Translations under genes and position numbers: made by a program
Source: Kitasatospora sp. NBC_01246
GTDB lineage: Bacteria > Actinomycetota > Actinomycetes > Streptomycetales > Streptomycetaceae
NCBI RefSeq assembly: GCF_036226505.1
Contig: NZ_CP108484.1
Location: 7,287,501 to 7,351,500, forward strand
Direction: 5' to 3'
Length of the DNA stretch: 64,000 nucleotides
Notes under the pieces: generated by a model
Databases searched by the model: none
What the model was told of the DNA's origin: nothing
What the model saw: only the letters and a program-made list of their open reading frames with translations
Part shown: positions 46,327-54,394 of the stretch, piece by piece
How positions within the stretch are numbered: the first letter of the stretch is position 1
Layout: each line of letters opens with the position of its first letter

Positions 46327-47628
46327 GTGGACCAGACCTTCGTAAGCAGCGGCACCGGACCGGGCATCGACACCGGCGCGGTCGCGGCCCTCGCCGACGA
46401 GGTGCTCGACTGGCGCTTCAAGGCGCTGCCGCCCGCCGCGTGGGGGTCGACCGTGCGGGACTACCTCGCCACCGGGCCCACGCTCGCCGGTTTCGGCACC
46501 CCGCTGCTCACCCTGGACGCCGCCGCGCTCGACCACAATGTGCGGACGATGGCCGACTGGTGCGCCAAGGCGGGCGTCGCCCTCGCCCCGCACGGCAAGA
46601 CCACGATGGCGCCGGCGCTCTGGCAGGCCCAACTGGACGCCGGCAGCCACGGCATCACCCTGGCCAACCTGCCGCAGGTCCGGGTGGCGCGGGCGTTCGG
46701 CGTCCGGCGGATCCTGCTCGCCAACACCCTGCTCGACCCGGCCGGGCTCGGCTGGCTCGCCGGTGAGCTGGCCGCCGACCCGTCGTTCGCCTTCGTCTCC
46801 TGGGTGGACTCCACCGAGAGCGTCCGGCTGATGGACGAGGCGCTGCGCGCGGTCGACGCCGAACGACCGGTCGAGGTCCTGGTCGAGCTCGGCGGCCCCG
46901 GCGGGCGGACCGGCGCCCGCGGGGTCGACGCGGCCGTCGAGGTCGCCGCCGCGGTGCTGCGCGCGCCGACGCTGCGACTGGCGGGGATCGGCGGCTACGA
47001 GGGCGCACTGGCCCACGACGCCGGCGCCGACGGCCTGGCCACCGTCCGCGGCTACCTGCGCGCCCTCGCCGACCTGCACGGACGGCTGGCCGGCGGCTAC
47101 GCCGACGGTGCCCCGCCGATCGTCACGGCCGGTGGCAGCGCCTACTTCGACCTGGTGGTCGAGGAGCTGGCCGCATTGCCGGAGGCCTCGGTGGTCCTGC
47201 GCTCGGGCGCCTACGTCGCCCACGACGACGGCTTCTACCGGGGGATCTCCCCGCTGGCCCGGGGGGCCGGTCCGACGCCCTTCCGGGGCGCCCTGCACGG
47301 CTGGGCCCGGGTGGTCTCCCGGCCGGAGCCGCAGCTGGCCCTGCTCGACGCGGGCAAGCGCGACCTGCCCTTCGACGAGGGCCTGCCGGAGCCCCAACTC
47401 GTCCGGGGCGGACCGGTGCTGACCGGCACGGCGGCCCGGGTCACCGCGCTCAACGACCAGCACGCCTTCCTGCGGGACGCCGGCGACCTCGCGCCGGTCG
47501 GCGCGGTACTGCGGCTCGGGGTGTCCCACCCGTGCACCGCGTTCGACAAGTGGACGATGATCCCGGTGCTGGACGACGCCTCCGCGGCCGATCCGAAGGT
47601 CACCGGACTGATCAGGACGTACTTCTGA
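46327..47628 (+). CDS. PLP-dependent amino acid deaminase (D-serine dehydratase/D-threonine aldolase-like)
   Basis: 433 aa, fold-type III (alanine racemase-type barrel). K91 in LAPHGKTTMAPALW binds PLP; the C-terminal domain has LGVSHPCTAFDKWTMIPV with the H/C metal ligands found in D-serine dehydratases. GTG 46327 has AAGGAG 6 nt upstream. The superfamily contains D-serine, D-threonine and D-glucosaminate dehydratases. Given the KDG kinase and KDPG aldolase around it, dehydration of D-glucosaminate to 2-keto-3-deoxygluconate plus ammonia is my best prediction; D-amino acid deamination is the alternative. The stop shares one base with the next start (TGATG). Confidence 0.85.
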   Translation: MDQTFVSSGTGPGIDTGAVAALADEVLDWRFKALPPAAWGSTVRDYLATGPTLAGFGTPLLTLDAAALDHNVRTMADWCAKAGVALAPHGKTTMAPALWQAQLDAGSHGITLANLPQVRVARAFGVRRILLANTLLDPAGLGWLAGELAADPSFAFVSWVDSTESVRLMDEALRAVDAERPVEVLVELGGPGGRTGARGVDAAVEVAAAVLRAPTLRLAGIGGYEGALAHDAGADGLATVRGYLRALADLHGRLAGGYADGAPPIVTAGGSAYFDLVVEELAALPEASVVLRSGAYVAHDDGFYRGISPLARGAGPTPFRGALHGWARVVSRPEPQLALLDAGKRDLPFDEGLPEPQLVRGGPVLTGTAARVTALNDQHAFLRDAGDLAPVGAVLRLGVSHPCTAFDKWTMIPVLDDASAADPKVTGLIRTYF

Positions 47629-49250
47629 TGGAGGCTCAGTCTCCGGTCGACGACCTCGTCTTCAAGGGGGCCACCGTCGTCGACGGCACCGGCGCCGACC
47701 GGTACCGGGCCGACGTCCGGATCGGGCGGGGGCGGATCGCCGAACTCGGGCACGGGCTCGGCGGCGCCCGCGAAGTGGACGCCGACGGCTTGGTACTGGC
47801 CCCCGGCTTCATCGACATGCACGCCCACTCCGACCTGGCCCTGCTGCTCGAACCCGACCACCCGGCCAAGGTCACCCAGGGCGTCACCTGTGAAGTCCTC
47901 GGCCAGGACGGCCTCTCCTACGCCCCGGTCGACGACGGCACGCTGTCCGCGCTGCGCCGCCAGATCGCCGGGTGGAACGGCGATCCGGAGGGCTTCGACT
48001 GGGACTGGCGCACCGTCGGCGAGTACCTGGACCGGCTGGACCGGACCGGGCCGGCCGTCAACGCCTGCTACCTCGTCCCGCACGGCTCGCTGCGGATGCT
48101 GGCCATGGGGTGGGAGAACCGGGCTCCGAGCGCCCGGGAGCTCGACCGGATGCGCGAACTGCTGGCCCAGGGCCTGGCCGAAGGCGCCGTCGGCCTCTCC
48201 AGCGGCCTGACCTACACGCCCGGGATGTACGCCGACACCGCCGAACTGGTCGCCCTCTGCCGGGTCGTCGCCGAGTACGGCGGATTCCACGCACCGCACC
48301 AACGGTCCTACGGCGCAGGGGCGTTGGAGGGCTACGCCGAGATGGTGGAGATCGCCCGCCGGTCCGGCTGCCCGCTGCACCTGACCCACGCCACGATGAA
48401 CTTCGGCGTCAACCAGGGGCGGGCGGGCGAACTGCTCGACCTCGTCGACCGGGCGCTCGCCGACGGCATCGACCTCACCCTGGACAGCTACCCCTACCTG
48501 CCCGGCTCCACCACACTGGCCGCCCTGCTGCCCGGCTGGGCCACCGAGGGCGGCCCGCAGGCCACCCTGGCCCGGCTCGGTGAGGCGGACGCGTGCGAGC
48601 GGATCCGGTACGAGGTGGAGGTGAAGGGCAGCGACGGCTGCCACGGGGTGGTCACCGACTGGGCGACCATCCAGCTCTCCGGCGTCCGGAACCAGGAGCT
48701 GGCGGGGGCCGTCGGCCGGACCGTCGCCGAGCTGGCCGCCGAGCAGGGCCGCAGCGGGACGGAGGTCTTCCTCGACCTGCTGCGCCGGGACGAGCTGGCC
48801 ACCACCATCCTCCAGCACGTCGGCCACGAGGAGAACGTCCGGGCGATCATGCGGCATCGCGCGCACACCGCCGGCAGCGACGGCCTGTTGGTCGGGGCCC
48901 GGCCGCACCCGCGGGCCTGGGGCACCTTCCCCCGCTATCTCGCGCACTACAGCAGGGAGTTGGGCGTTCTGACCCTGGAGCAGGCGGTTGCCCGGATGAC
49001 CGGCCGGCCCGCCGCTCGGCTGCGGCTGGACCGGCGCGGCCGGATCGCCCCCGGATTCCACGCCGACCTGGTGCTCTTCGACCCCGAACGCGTCCAGGAC
49101 ACCGCCACCTTCGAACAGCCCCGGCGGCCCGCCGCCGGTATCGAGCACGTCTACGTCAACGGCACCGCCGTCGTCCAGCAGGGCCGCACCACGGGCGCCC
49201 GGCCCGGGAGCGCCCTGCGCCGAACCGATCGAGGAACCCGAGCCGCATGA
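47628..49250 (+). CDS. N-acyl-D-amino acid deacylase family amidohydrolase
   Basis: 540 aa metal-dependent amidohydrolase. H65 and H67 in GFIDMHAHSD are metal ligands; VTCEVLGQDGLSYAP, LTHATMNFG and the DSYPYLPGSTTLAALLP blocks are those of D-aminoacylase. TPGMYADTAEL and HQRSYGAGALEGYAEM are also typical. It would remove an N-acyl group ahead of the PLP enzyme, to which it is coupled by a 1-bp overlap. N-acetyl-D-glucosaminate is the substrate that best fits the operon; N-acyl-D-amino acids are the textbook substrate. Confidence 0.88.
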   Translation: MEAQSPVDDLVFKGATVVDGTGADRYRADVRIGRGRIAELGHGLGGAREVDADGLVLAPGFIDMHAHSDLALLLEPDHPAKVTQGVTCEVLGQDGLSYAPVDDGTLSALRRQIAGWNGDPEGFDWDWRTVGEYLDRLDRTGPAVNACYLVPHGSLRMLAMGWENRAPSARELDRMRELLAQGLAEGAVGLSSGLTYTPGMYADTAELVALCRVVAEYGGFHAPHQRSYGAGALEGYAEMVEIARRSGCPLHLTHATMNFGVNQGRAGELLDLVDRALADGIDLTLDSYPYLPGSTTLAALLPGWATEGGPQATLARLGEADACERIRYEVEVKGSDGCHGVVTDWATIQLSGVRNQELAGAVGRTVAELAAEQGRSGTEVFLDLLRRDELATTILQHVGHEENVRAIMRHRAHTAGSDGLLVGARPHPRAWGTFPRYLAHYSRELGVLTLEQAVARMTGRPAARLRLDRRGRIAPGFHADLVLFDPERVQDTATFEQPRRPAAGIEHVYVNGTAVVQQGRTTGARPGSALRRTDRGTRAA

Positions 49251-49939
49251 GCCCTTCGCCCTTCGTCTCCGATGCCGTTTCCGTGACGGCCGCCGCGGCC
49301 GCTTCCGTCCTCGCGGACGCGCGTGCCGCGCTGGCCGCCGATCCGGTGATCGCCGTCGTCCGTGCCCCCCGGATACCCGACGCCGCCGCGCTCTGCGCCG
49401 CGCTCGCCGAGGGCGGCATCACCTGGACCGAATTCACCTACACCACACCCGGTGTGACGGACCATCTGCTCAGGGCGGCGCAGGCCGGCCACCGGGTCGG
49501 GGTCGGTACGGTGCTGACCGCCGAGCAGGCCGAGCGCGGCATCGCCGCCGGCGCGTCCTTCCTGGTCACGCCCGGCTGCCGGCCCGAGGTGGCCCGGGTC
49601 GGGCACGCCGCCGGGGTACCGGTCGTGCTGGGCGCGCTCACCCCCACCGAGGTCGCGCAGGCCGTCGACCTCGGCGCCGCGGCGGTCAAGATCTTCCCGG
49701 CCCGGACCTTCGGGCCCGGCTACTTCAAGGACCTCCGCGGCCCCTACCCGGACGTCCCGCTGGTCGCCTCCGGCGGCGTCAACGCGGGCAACGCGGCGGA
49801 GTTTCTGGCACAGGGCGCGCTCGCGGTCTGCGCGGGGACGGACGTGGTGGCGCCGGAGGCCGTCGCGGCCGGGGACTGGGCCGAGATCGCCCGGCGGGCG
49901 CGGGTGTTCACCCGGGCCTGCGCCGTGGGCGGCCGGTAG
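49247..49939 (+). CDS. eda: 2-keto-3-deoxy-6-phosphogluconate aldolase family protein
   Basis: 230 aa class I aldolase. K148 in AVKIFPARTFGPGYFKDL forms the Schiff base; the Glu/Thr pocket is in TWTEFTYTTPGV and VGVGTVLTAEQAERGIAAGASFLVTPG. Splits KDPG into pyruvate and glyceraldehyde 3-phosphate. An N-terminal extension of about 25 Ala/Ser-rich residues is unusual. ATGA overlap with the deacylase gene: last gene of the operon. Confidence 0.9.
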   Translation: MSPSPFVSDAVSVTAAAAASVLADARAALAADPVIAVVRAPRIPDAAALCAALAEGGITWTEFTYTTPGVTDHLLRAAQAGHRVGVGTVLTAEQAERGIAAGASFLVTPGCRPEVARVGHAAGVPVVLGALTPTEVAQAVDLGAAAVKIFPARTFGPGYFKDLRGPYPDVPLVASGGVNAGNAAEFLAQGALAVCAGTDVVAPEAVAAGDWAEIARRARVFTRACAVGGR

Positions 49940-50073
49940 GCGCGGCGGGGCCGGTTCGCCGGGGAGGGCCCGGGCCCCGGGGGAGCGACGGCGGAGGGGG
50001 GCTGTCGGGACGGCCGGGATTGGACGAGAATCGGTGGTTCCGGACCCCGGCACCCGGTAGGAGGATCCACCCC

Positions 50074-51708
50074 ATGACCTCGACCCGCCCCGGCCCCGAC
50101 TGGCTGGCCGACGCCGTCCTGTACCAGATCTACCCGCAGACCTTCGCCGACTCCGACGGCGACGGCATCGGGGACTTCGCGGGCATCGCCGCCCGACTGG
50201 ACCACCTGGCCTGGCTCGGGGTCGACACGGTCTGGCTGAACCCGTGTTTCGCCTCGCCGTTCCGGGACGCCGGGTACGACGTGAGCGACTACCTCACGCC
50301 CGCGTCCCGGTACGGCTCCACCGAGGACCTGGCCGCGTTGGTCGAGGCGGCGCGCGGCCGGGGCATCCGGATCCTGCTCGACCTGGTCGCCGGTCACACC
50401 TCCGACCGGCACCCCTGGTTCCTGGCCGCCGCCGAGGACCGGGACGACGACCGCTACATCTGGTCGGACCGGCCGGTCGACGGCTTCGTCGCCTCGCCCG
50501 GCAGCCGCCCCGGCTGGTACCGGCCGAACTTCTTCGACTGCCAGCCGGCGCTCAACTTCGGCTACGCGCAGAGCCGTTCCGACCAGCCCTGGCGGCAGCC
50601 GGTGGACGCCGACGGTCCGCGCGCGAACCGCGCCGCGCTGCGCGGGATCATGGCGCACTGGCTGGACCTCGGCCTGGCCGGGTTCCGCGTCGACATGGCC
50701 TCCTCGCTGGTCAAGGACGACCCCGGGTTCGTCGAGACCTCGAAGCTCTGGGCCGAGCTGCGCGACTGGCTCGACCACGCCCACCCGCAGGCCGCGCTGC
50801 TCGCCGAGTGGGGCGACCCGGCCGCCGCCGTCGCGGCCGGTTTCCACGCCGACTTCTTCCTCCAGTTCGGCGGCGCCGACCACGGCCTGCCGCTCCGCTC
50901 GCTGTGGAACAACGGCACCGGCACGGTCGAGGAGTACTGGAAGCAGGGCCCCTGCTACTTCGAGGCCGAGGGCCGCGGCACCCCGCGGGTCTTCCTCGAC
51001 GCCTGGCGCAGCGCCGCCCAACTCACCGAGGGCGCCGGGTACATCGCGCTGCCCACCGCGAACCACGACTTCTCCCGGCTCGCCACCGGCCCGCGGACCG
51101 CCGAACAGCTCGCCCCCGCCTTCGCCTTCCAGCTCACCTGGCCCACCCTGCCGGCGGTCTACTACGGCGACGAGATCGGCATGCGCTATCTTCCCGGCCT
51201 GCCCGACGTGGAGGGCAGCACGCTCGGTCCGCGGTACAACCGGGCCGGCTCGCGCACGCCGATGCAGTGGGAGCCCGGGGCGAACGCCGGCTTCTCCACC
51301 GCTCCCGCCGAGCGGCTCTACCTGCCGGTCGACCCCGACCCGCACCGCCCGGACGTGGCCACGCAGCGGGCCGACCCGACCTCGCTGCTGCACACCGTCC
51401 GGCGCCTGATCGCGCTTCGGCGGGCCCATCCGGGCCTGGGGGCGGGCGGTGCGGTCGAGGTCCGCAGCGTCGGCTACCCGCTGGTGTACACCCGGGCGGG
51501 GCGGTACCTGGTGGTGGTCAATCCGCGGCGGGAGCCGGGCGTGGTGCCGCTCGGGTCGGCGCTGCCGGGCGGTCGGGGCGGTGCGGTCCGGTCGGGTGGC
51601 GCGGCTGGTCCGGTCGCGGTGCGGCCGCTGGACGTGCAGGGGGCGCGGGTGGTCGACGGAGAGCTCCGGGCGGACGGGTTCTCGTACGGGGTGTTCGAGC
51701 TGGTCTGA
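50074..51708 (+). CDS. GH13 alpha-glucosidase/trehalose synthase-like glycosidase
   Basis: 544 aa from ATG 50074 (AGGAGG 9 nt upstream). The (beta/alpha)8 domain starts DAVLYQIYPQTFADSDGDGIGDF; the nucleophile is D207 in GFRVDMASSL, the acid/base E245 in LLAEWGDP and the transition-state Asp D332 in TANHDFSR. VDTVWLNPCFASPF and TPMQWEPG follow. No signal peptide, so a cytoplasmic alpha-glucosidase is more likely than an amylase. No sugar ABC importer is adjacent. The 130 bp before it show no recognisable operator. Confidence 0.88.
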   Translation: MTSTRPGPDWLADAVLYQIYPQTFADSDGDGIGDFAGIAARLDHLAWLGVDTVWLNPCFASPFRDAGYDVSDYLTPASRYGSTEDLAALVEAARGRGIRILLDLVAGHTSDRHPWFLAAAEDRDDDRYIWSDRPVDGFVASPGSRPGWYRPNFFDCQPALNFGYAQSRSDQPWRQPVDADGPRANRAALRGIMAHWLDLGLAGFRVDMASSLVKDDPGFVETSKLWAELRDWLDHAHPQAALLAEWGDPAAAVAAGFHADFFLQFGGADHGLPLRSLWNNGTGTVEEYWKQGPCYFEAEGRGTPRVFLDAWRSAAQLTEGAGYIALPTANHDFSRLATGPRTAEQLAPAFAFQLTWPTLPAVYYGDEIGMRYLPGLPDVEGSTLGPRYNRAGSRTPMQWEPGANAGFSTAPAERLYLPVDPDPHRPDVATQRADPTSLLHTVRRLIALRRAHPGLGAGGAVEVRSVGYPLVYTRAGRYLVVVNPRREPGVVPLGSALPGGRGGAVRSGGAAGPVAVRPLDVQGARVVDGELRADGFSYGVFELV

Positions 51709-51757
51709 GCCGGGCGGGCCGCGCGGGGGTGGGCCCGGGCTTTCGCTCGTCCTCGAA

Positions 51758-51795
51758 ATGGTTGTACACTGCATCCAGATGGTTGCATTTACCAT
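51758..51795. promoter_or_regulatory. Direct and inverted ATGGT repeats before the ABC-2-like gene
   Basis: ATGGTTG occurs at 51758-51764 and 51779-51785, exactly 21 bp apart, and the second copy forms a dyad with ACCAT at 51791-51795. The segment is much more A/T-rich than its surroundings and lies 37-75 bp before the start codon, so it is a plausible promoter/operator. Confidence 0.45.
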
Positions 51796-51831
51796 CTTCT
51801 ATGCCCGGCAACGGAGGATGAGACGAACGCC

Positions 51832-52884
51832 ATGAGTGCACCCCAGACCACCGCCGCGGCGCCCACCCCGGGGCACGCGCTCAAGCACCTCGCCGTCCAC
51901 CTGCTCACCCCGCTGCTGATGTGCCTGGGCATGGCGCTCGCCTACCAGGGGGCGTTCCACCAGCCCGAGCCGCACCACCTGAAGGTCGCCGTCGTCGGCA
52001 CCTCCCCGCAGGCGCAGGGCCTGGCGGACGCCGTCCGGGCCAAGGCCGGCCCGGCGCTCGACGTCAGCACCCTGGCGACCAAGGACGCCGCCGAGCAGCA
52101 GCTGCGCGACCGCGACCTGGTCGGCGCGTTCCTCCCGGACGCCCGGAGCCCCGAACTGATCGTCGCCAAGGGCGGGTCCGACACCTCCGCGATGGCGGCG
52201 GAGGCGGTGTTCCGGAACGTCACCGACCAGCAGGGCGTGCCGCTGGCCGTCACCGACCTCACCACGCCCGGCAAGGGCGACCCGACCGGCCAGGGCCTGT
52301 TCTTCCTGCTGGTCGCGCTCAGCATCGGCTCCTACGCGAGCGTCGCGGTGATCGGCGCGGCCGGCGCCGCCCTCGGCATGCGGACCCGGGCCCTGGTCGG
52401 CCTCGCCGTCTCGCTGGCGGTGAGCGTGATCGGCATCGGCACCGCCGGGCCGGTCTTCCACGTCGTGGACCACGACCTGGCAGCCGTCTGGGCGCTCGGC
52501 TGGCTGTACTCGGCGGGTGTCCTCGCGATCGGCATCGGCCTGCACAGCTTCCTGAAGCGGTGGACCACGCTGACGATGACGGTGCTGTTCGTGATGCTGA
52601 ACTTCACCACCTCGGGCGGCATCTACCGGCCCGAGCTGCAGAACGGCTTCTTCGGTGCCCTGCACGCCTTCTGGACCGGCGCCGGATTCCTGGAGGGCGC
52701 CCGCAGCGTCCTGTACTTCGACGGCGGCGCCGGGCTCGGCGGGCACGTGCTGACCCTGGCGCTCTGGCTGGCGCTGGGCGGTGCGGTGATGGTCGGCGCG
52801 GCGGCGTACGAGAAGCGCGGCCGGTCGGCGGTCGAGGCGGAGGCGGAGGCCGAGGAGGAGATGGCGGAGGCGGTCGCGGTCTGA
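51832..52884 (+). CDS. ABC-2/DUF3533-like membrane protein
   Basis: 350 aa. One transmembrane helix near 20-40 (LTPLLMCLGMALAYQGAF), an extracytoplasmic domain of about 115 residues (LKVAVVGTSPQAQGLADAV, LRDRDLVGAFLPDARSPELIVAKG), then five more helices from about 160 and an acidic tail. This 1+5 topology is that of ABC-2 permeases and the YhgE/Pip-like family. No ATPase gene is adjacent. The molecule handled is unknown. Confidence 0.75.
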   Translation: MSAPQTTAAAPTPGHALKHLAVHLLTPLLMCLGMALAYQGAFHQPEPHHLKVAVVGTSPQAQGLADAVRAKAGPALDVSTLATKDAAEQQLRDRDLVGAFLPDARSPELIVAKGGSDTSAMAAEAVFRNVTDQQGVPLAVTDLTTPGKGDPTGQGLFFLLVALSIGSYASVAVIGAAGAALGMRTRALVGLAVSLAVSVIGIGTAGPVFHVVDHDLAAVWALGWLYSAGVLAIGIGLHSFLKRWTTLTMTVLFVMLNFTTSGGIYRPELQNGFFGALHAFWTGAGFLEGARSVLYFDGGAGLGGHVLTLALWLALGGAVMVGAAAYEKRGRSAVEAEAEAEEEMAEAVAV

Positions 52885-53011
52885 CCGTGACGCCGGAAGG
52901 CTTCACCCGCCGCCACGGGCATCGGCGCCGGGTGGGGATCGGCGGCCCGCGCCCGGCCCCGGACAGGCCGAACGCGGGCCGCAGTGCTGCGCCTCGGGCG
53001 GGGTGGCGTGG

Positions 53012-53863
53012 TCAGGGGCGGCGTGCTTCGGGGCGGCGTGGTCCGGGCGGGCTGGTGAAGCAGCAGTCGCCGCAGACGCCGGTGCCCGGGCAGACCCGGT
53101 AGTAGAGGCAGCAACTGGTGCGCCGGAAGCCGGTGCCGCGCAGCTCGCCGGTGTCGGCCAGCGGTGGCCGGCGGAGGATCGCCGCGACGAGGGCGCGGGC
53201 CCGGCCGGGGGCCGCGTGGGCGTCGAGCATGCGCAGGGCCCCCGCCAGGGCGGAGGCGGCATTGCCGTCGAGCAGTCTGCCGGAGAGCGGCACGGCGGCC
53301 CGGACGGCGGCCGCGAGCAGCGTCAACTGGCCCTGGACGAGCACGTGGTGGAGCCGGTCGGCCAGCTGCTCGTCGCTCGCGCGGGGGCCGGTCGGAGCCG
53401 GGGCGGGTGGCTGTGGGGGGTGGGGTGCGTCGTGGTGCGGCGCTCGGTGGTCCGGTGTCCCGCCGTGGGGCGTTCCGTCGTGGGGTGTCGCTTCGTGCGG
53501 TGTCGCCTCGTGCGGTGTCCAGAGGTCGATCGGGCCCTGCTCCGGGATGCGCACGTAGGCGCAGTCGGGGTCCAGCGCGGGGACGGTGCCCAGCAGGACG
53601 GCGGCGCCGAGGCCCACCGAGCAGAACCGGGCGGCGAGCCCGAGGTGCAGGACCGAGGCCGCCACCCGGGGTTCGGCGGTGCCGAGCCGGTGGGCCACCA
53701 TCCGGACCCGCTCGGCCAGCGGCGAGCGGGGCCCGTGCGCGTACAGCTCGCGCAGCGGGCGGAATCCCGGAGGGGCGGCCTCGGCGGGCGAGGCGCCGGA
53801 GTCCAGGGCGAAGTACGGTCCGACGGCGGAGAGTCGGCGGTAGTCGGGCGTGCTGGTGGTCAT
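53012..53863 (-). CDS. Ferric-siderophore reductase-like [2Fe-2S] protein with His-rich linker
   Basis: About 283 aa. The C-terminal RRTSCCLYYRVCPGTGVCGDC holds the CC-x10-C-x2-C type cluster motif of FhuF-like ferric reductases; the N-terminal part (SAVGPYFAL, ASVLHLGLAARFCSVGLGAAVL) matches the same family. Residues about 116-148 are a repetitive linker with about a dozen His (TPHEATPHEATPHDGTPHGG). It would reduce Fe(III)-siderophores in the cytosol. Start ATG 53863 is a choice; GTG 53893 is ten codons upstream and neither has a clear ribosome-binding site. No iron box is visible. Confidence 0.8.
   Translation of the reverse strand: MTTSTPDYRRLSAVGPYFALDSGASPAEAAPPGFRPLRELYAHGPRSPLAERVRMVAHRLGTAEPRVAASVLHLGLAARFCSVGLGAAVLLGTVPALDPDCAYVRIPEQGPIDLWTPHEATPHEATPHDGTPHGGTPDHRAPHHDAPHPPQPPAPAPTGPRASDEQLADRLHHVLVQGQLTLLAAAVRAAVPLSGRLLDGNAASALAGALRMLDAHAAPGRARALVAAILRRPPLADTGELRGTGFRRTSCCLYYRVCPGTGVCGDCCFTSPPGPRRPEARRP
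53420..53518. repeat. 15-bp tandem repeats encoding the His-rich linker
   Basis: On the plus strand units like TCGTGCGGTGTCGCC recur with small changes; each encodes TPHEA or a variant on the minus strand. Copy number is probably variable between strains. Confidence 0.7.
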
Positions 53864-54157
53864 CGGCCGACCGAGCGGGCGACCGGCGGGCACGGGGTCG
53901 GCCGGCGGAGCCCCGGGCTGCCTGCGGGCGGGCGGTCGTCGGTCATCGGGCGGTCCTCCGGGGCGGGCCGTGGGGGCGTCGGCCCCGGGATAGTCGAGTG
54001 GCCGGTGTCGGCGGTGATGAACGCTACCGCGCCACGGGCGCCCGAGTCCTGGCCCCGGAGCCCTGGCCCCCGCCGCCGGGCGTACCGAACCTGCGGTCGC
54101 CGGGCGTGCGGAACCTGCGAGGAGGGGGATGGCCTCCGGACGTCGCGTCCTCCGGCC

Positions 54158-54283
54158 TCATAGTTCGATCGTCGACCGAGGTACCAGCGGCAGACCCTGA
54201 TCCGTCTCGATCTGTCGCCACTGCCTCCTGCGGTCGAACTCCCACAGCTCCTCGCAGGTCCACCTCCATGATGCGCCTCCCAC
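54158..54283 (-). CDS. Possible 41-aa small protein (unrecognised)
   Basis: GTG 54283 to TGA 54158. It encodes WRWTCEELWEFDRRRQWRQI and continues ETDQGLPLVPRSTIEL: rich in Trp, Glu and Arg, few Ala/Gly, and unlike the Arg/Pro/Ala shadow translations that fill non-coding GC-rich DNA. No Shine-Dalgarno is clear. It lies in the 530-bp gap between the Fe-S protein and polX genes (53864-54394), where nothing else is recognisable. Either a real small gene or the relic of a larger one. Confidence 0.45.
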   Translation of the reverse strand: MGGASWRWTCEELWEFDRRRQWRQIETDQGLPLVPRSTIEL

Positions 54284-54394
54284 GCCCCGGGCGCCAGGGC
54301 TTTTCCCCATGAATCGGGGCAATTTACCCGGCTCCGGAGCGGGTCGGGCGCACCCGCGGCGACCCGGCGGGCACCTGGGGGCGGCTGACGTGCG

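Noticed and set aside
46201..47529. Upstream extension of the KDG kinase frame through the deaminase gene to 47529
   Set aside because: The extension is antisense to the deaminase; a good ribosome-binding site places the kinase start at 46200.
53864..54394. Iron box for the ferric reductase-like gene
   Set aside because: No TTAGGTTAGGCTAACCTAA-like palindrome is present upstream of this gene.
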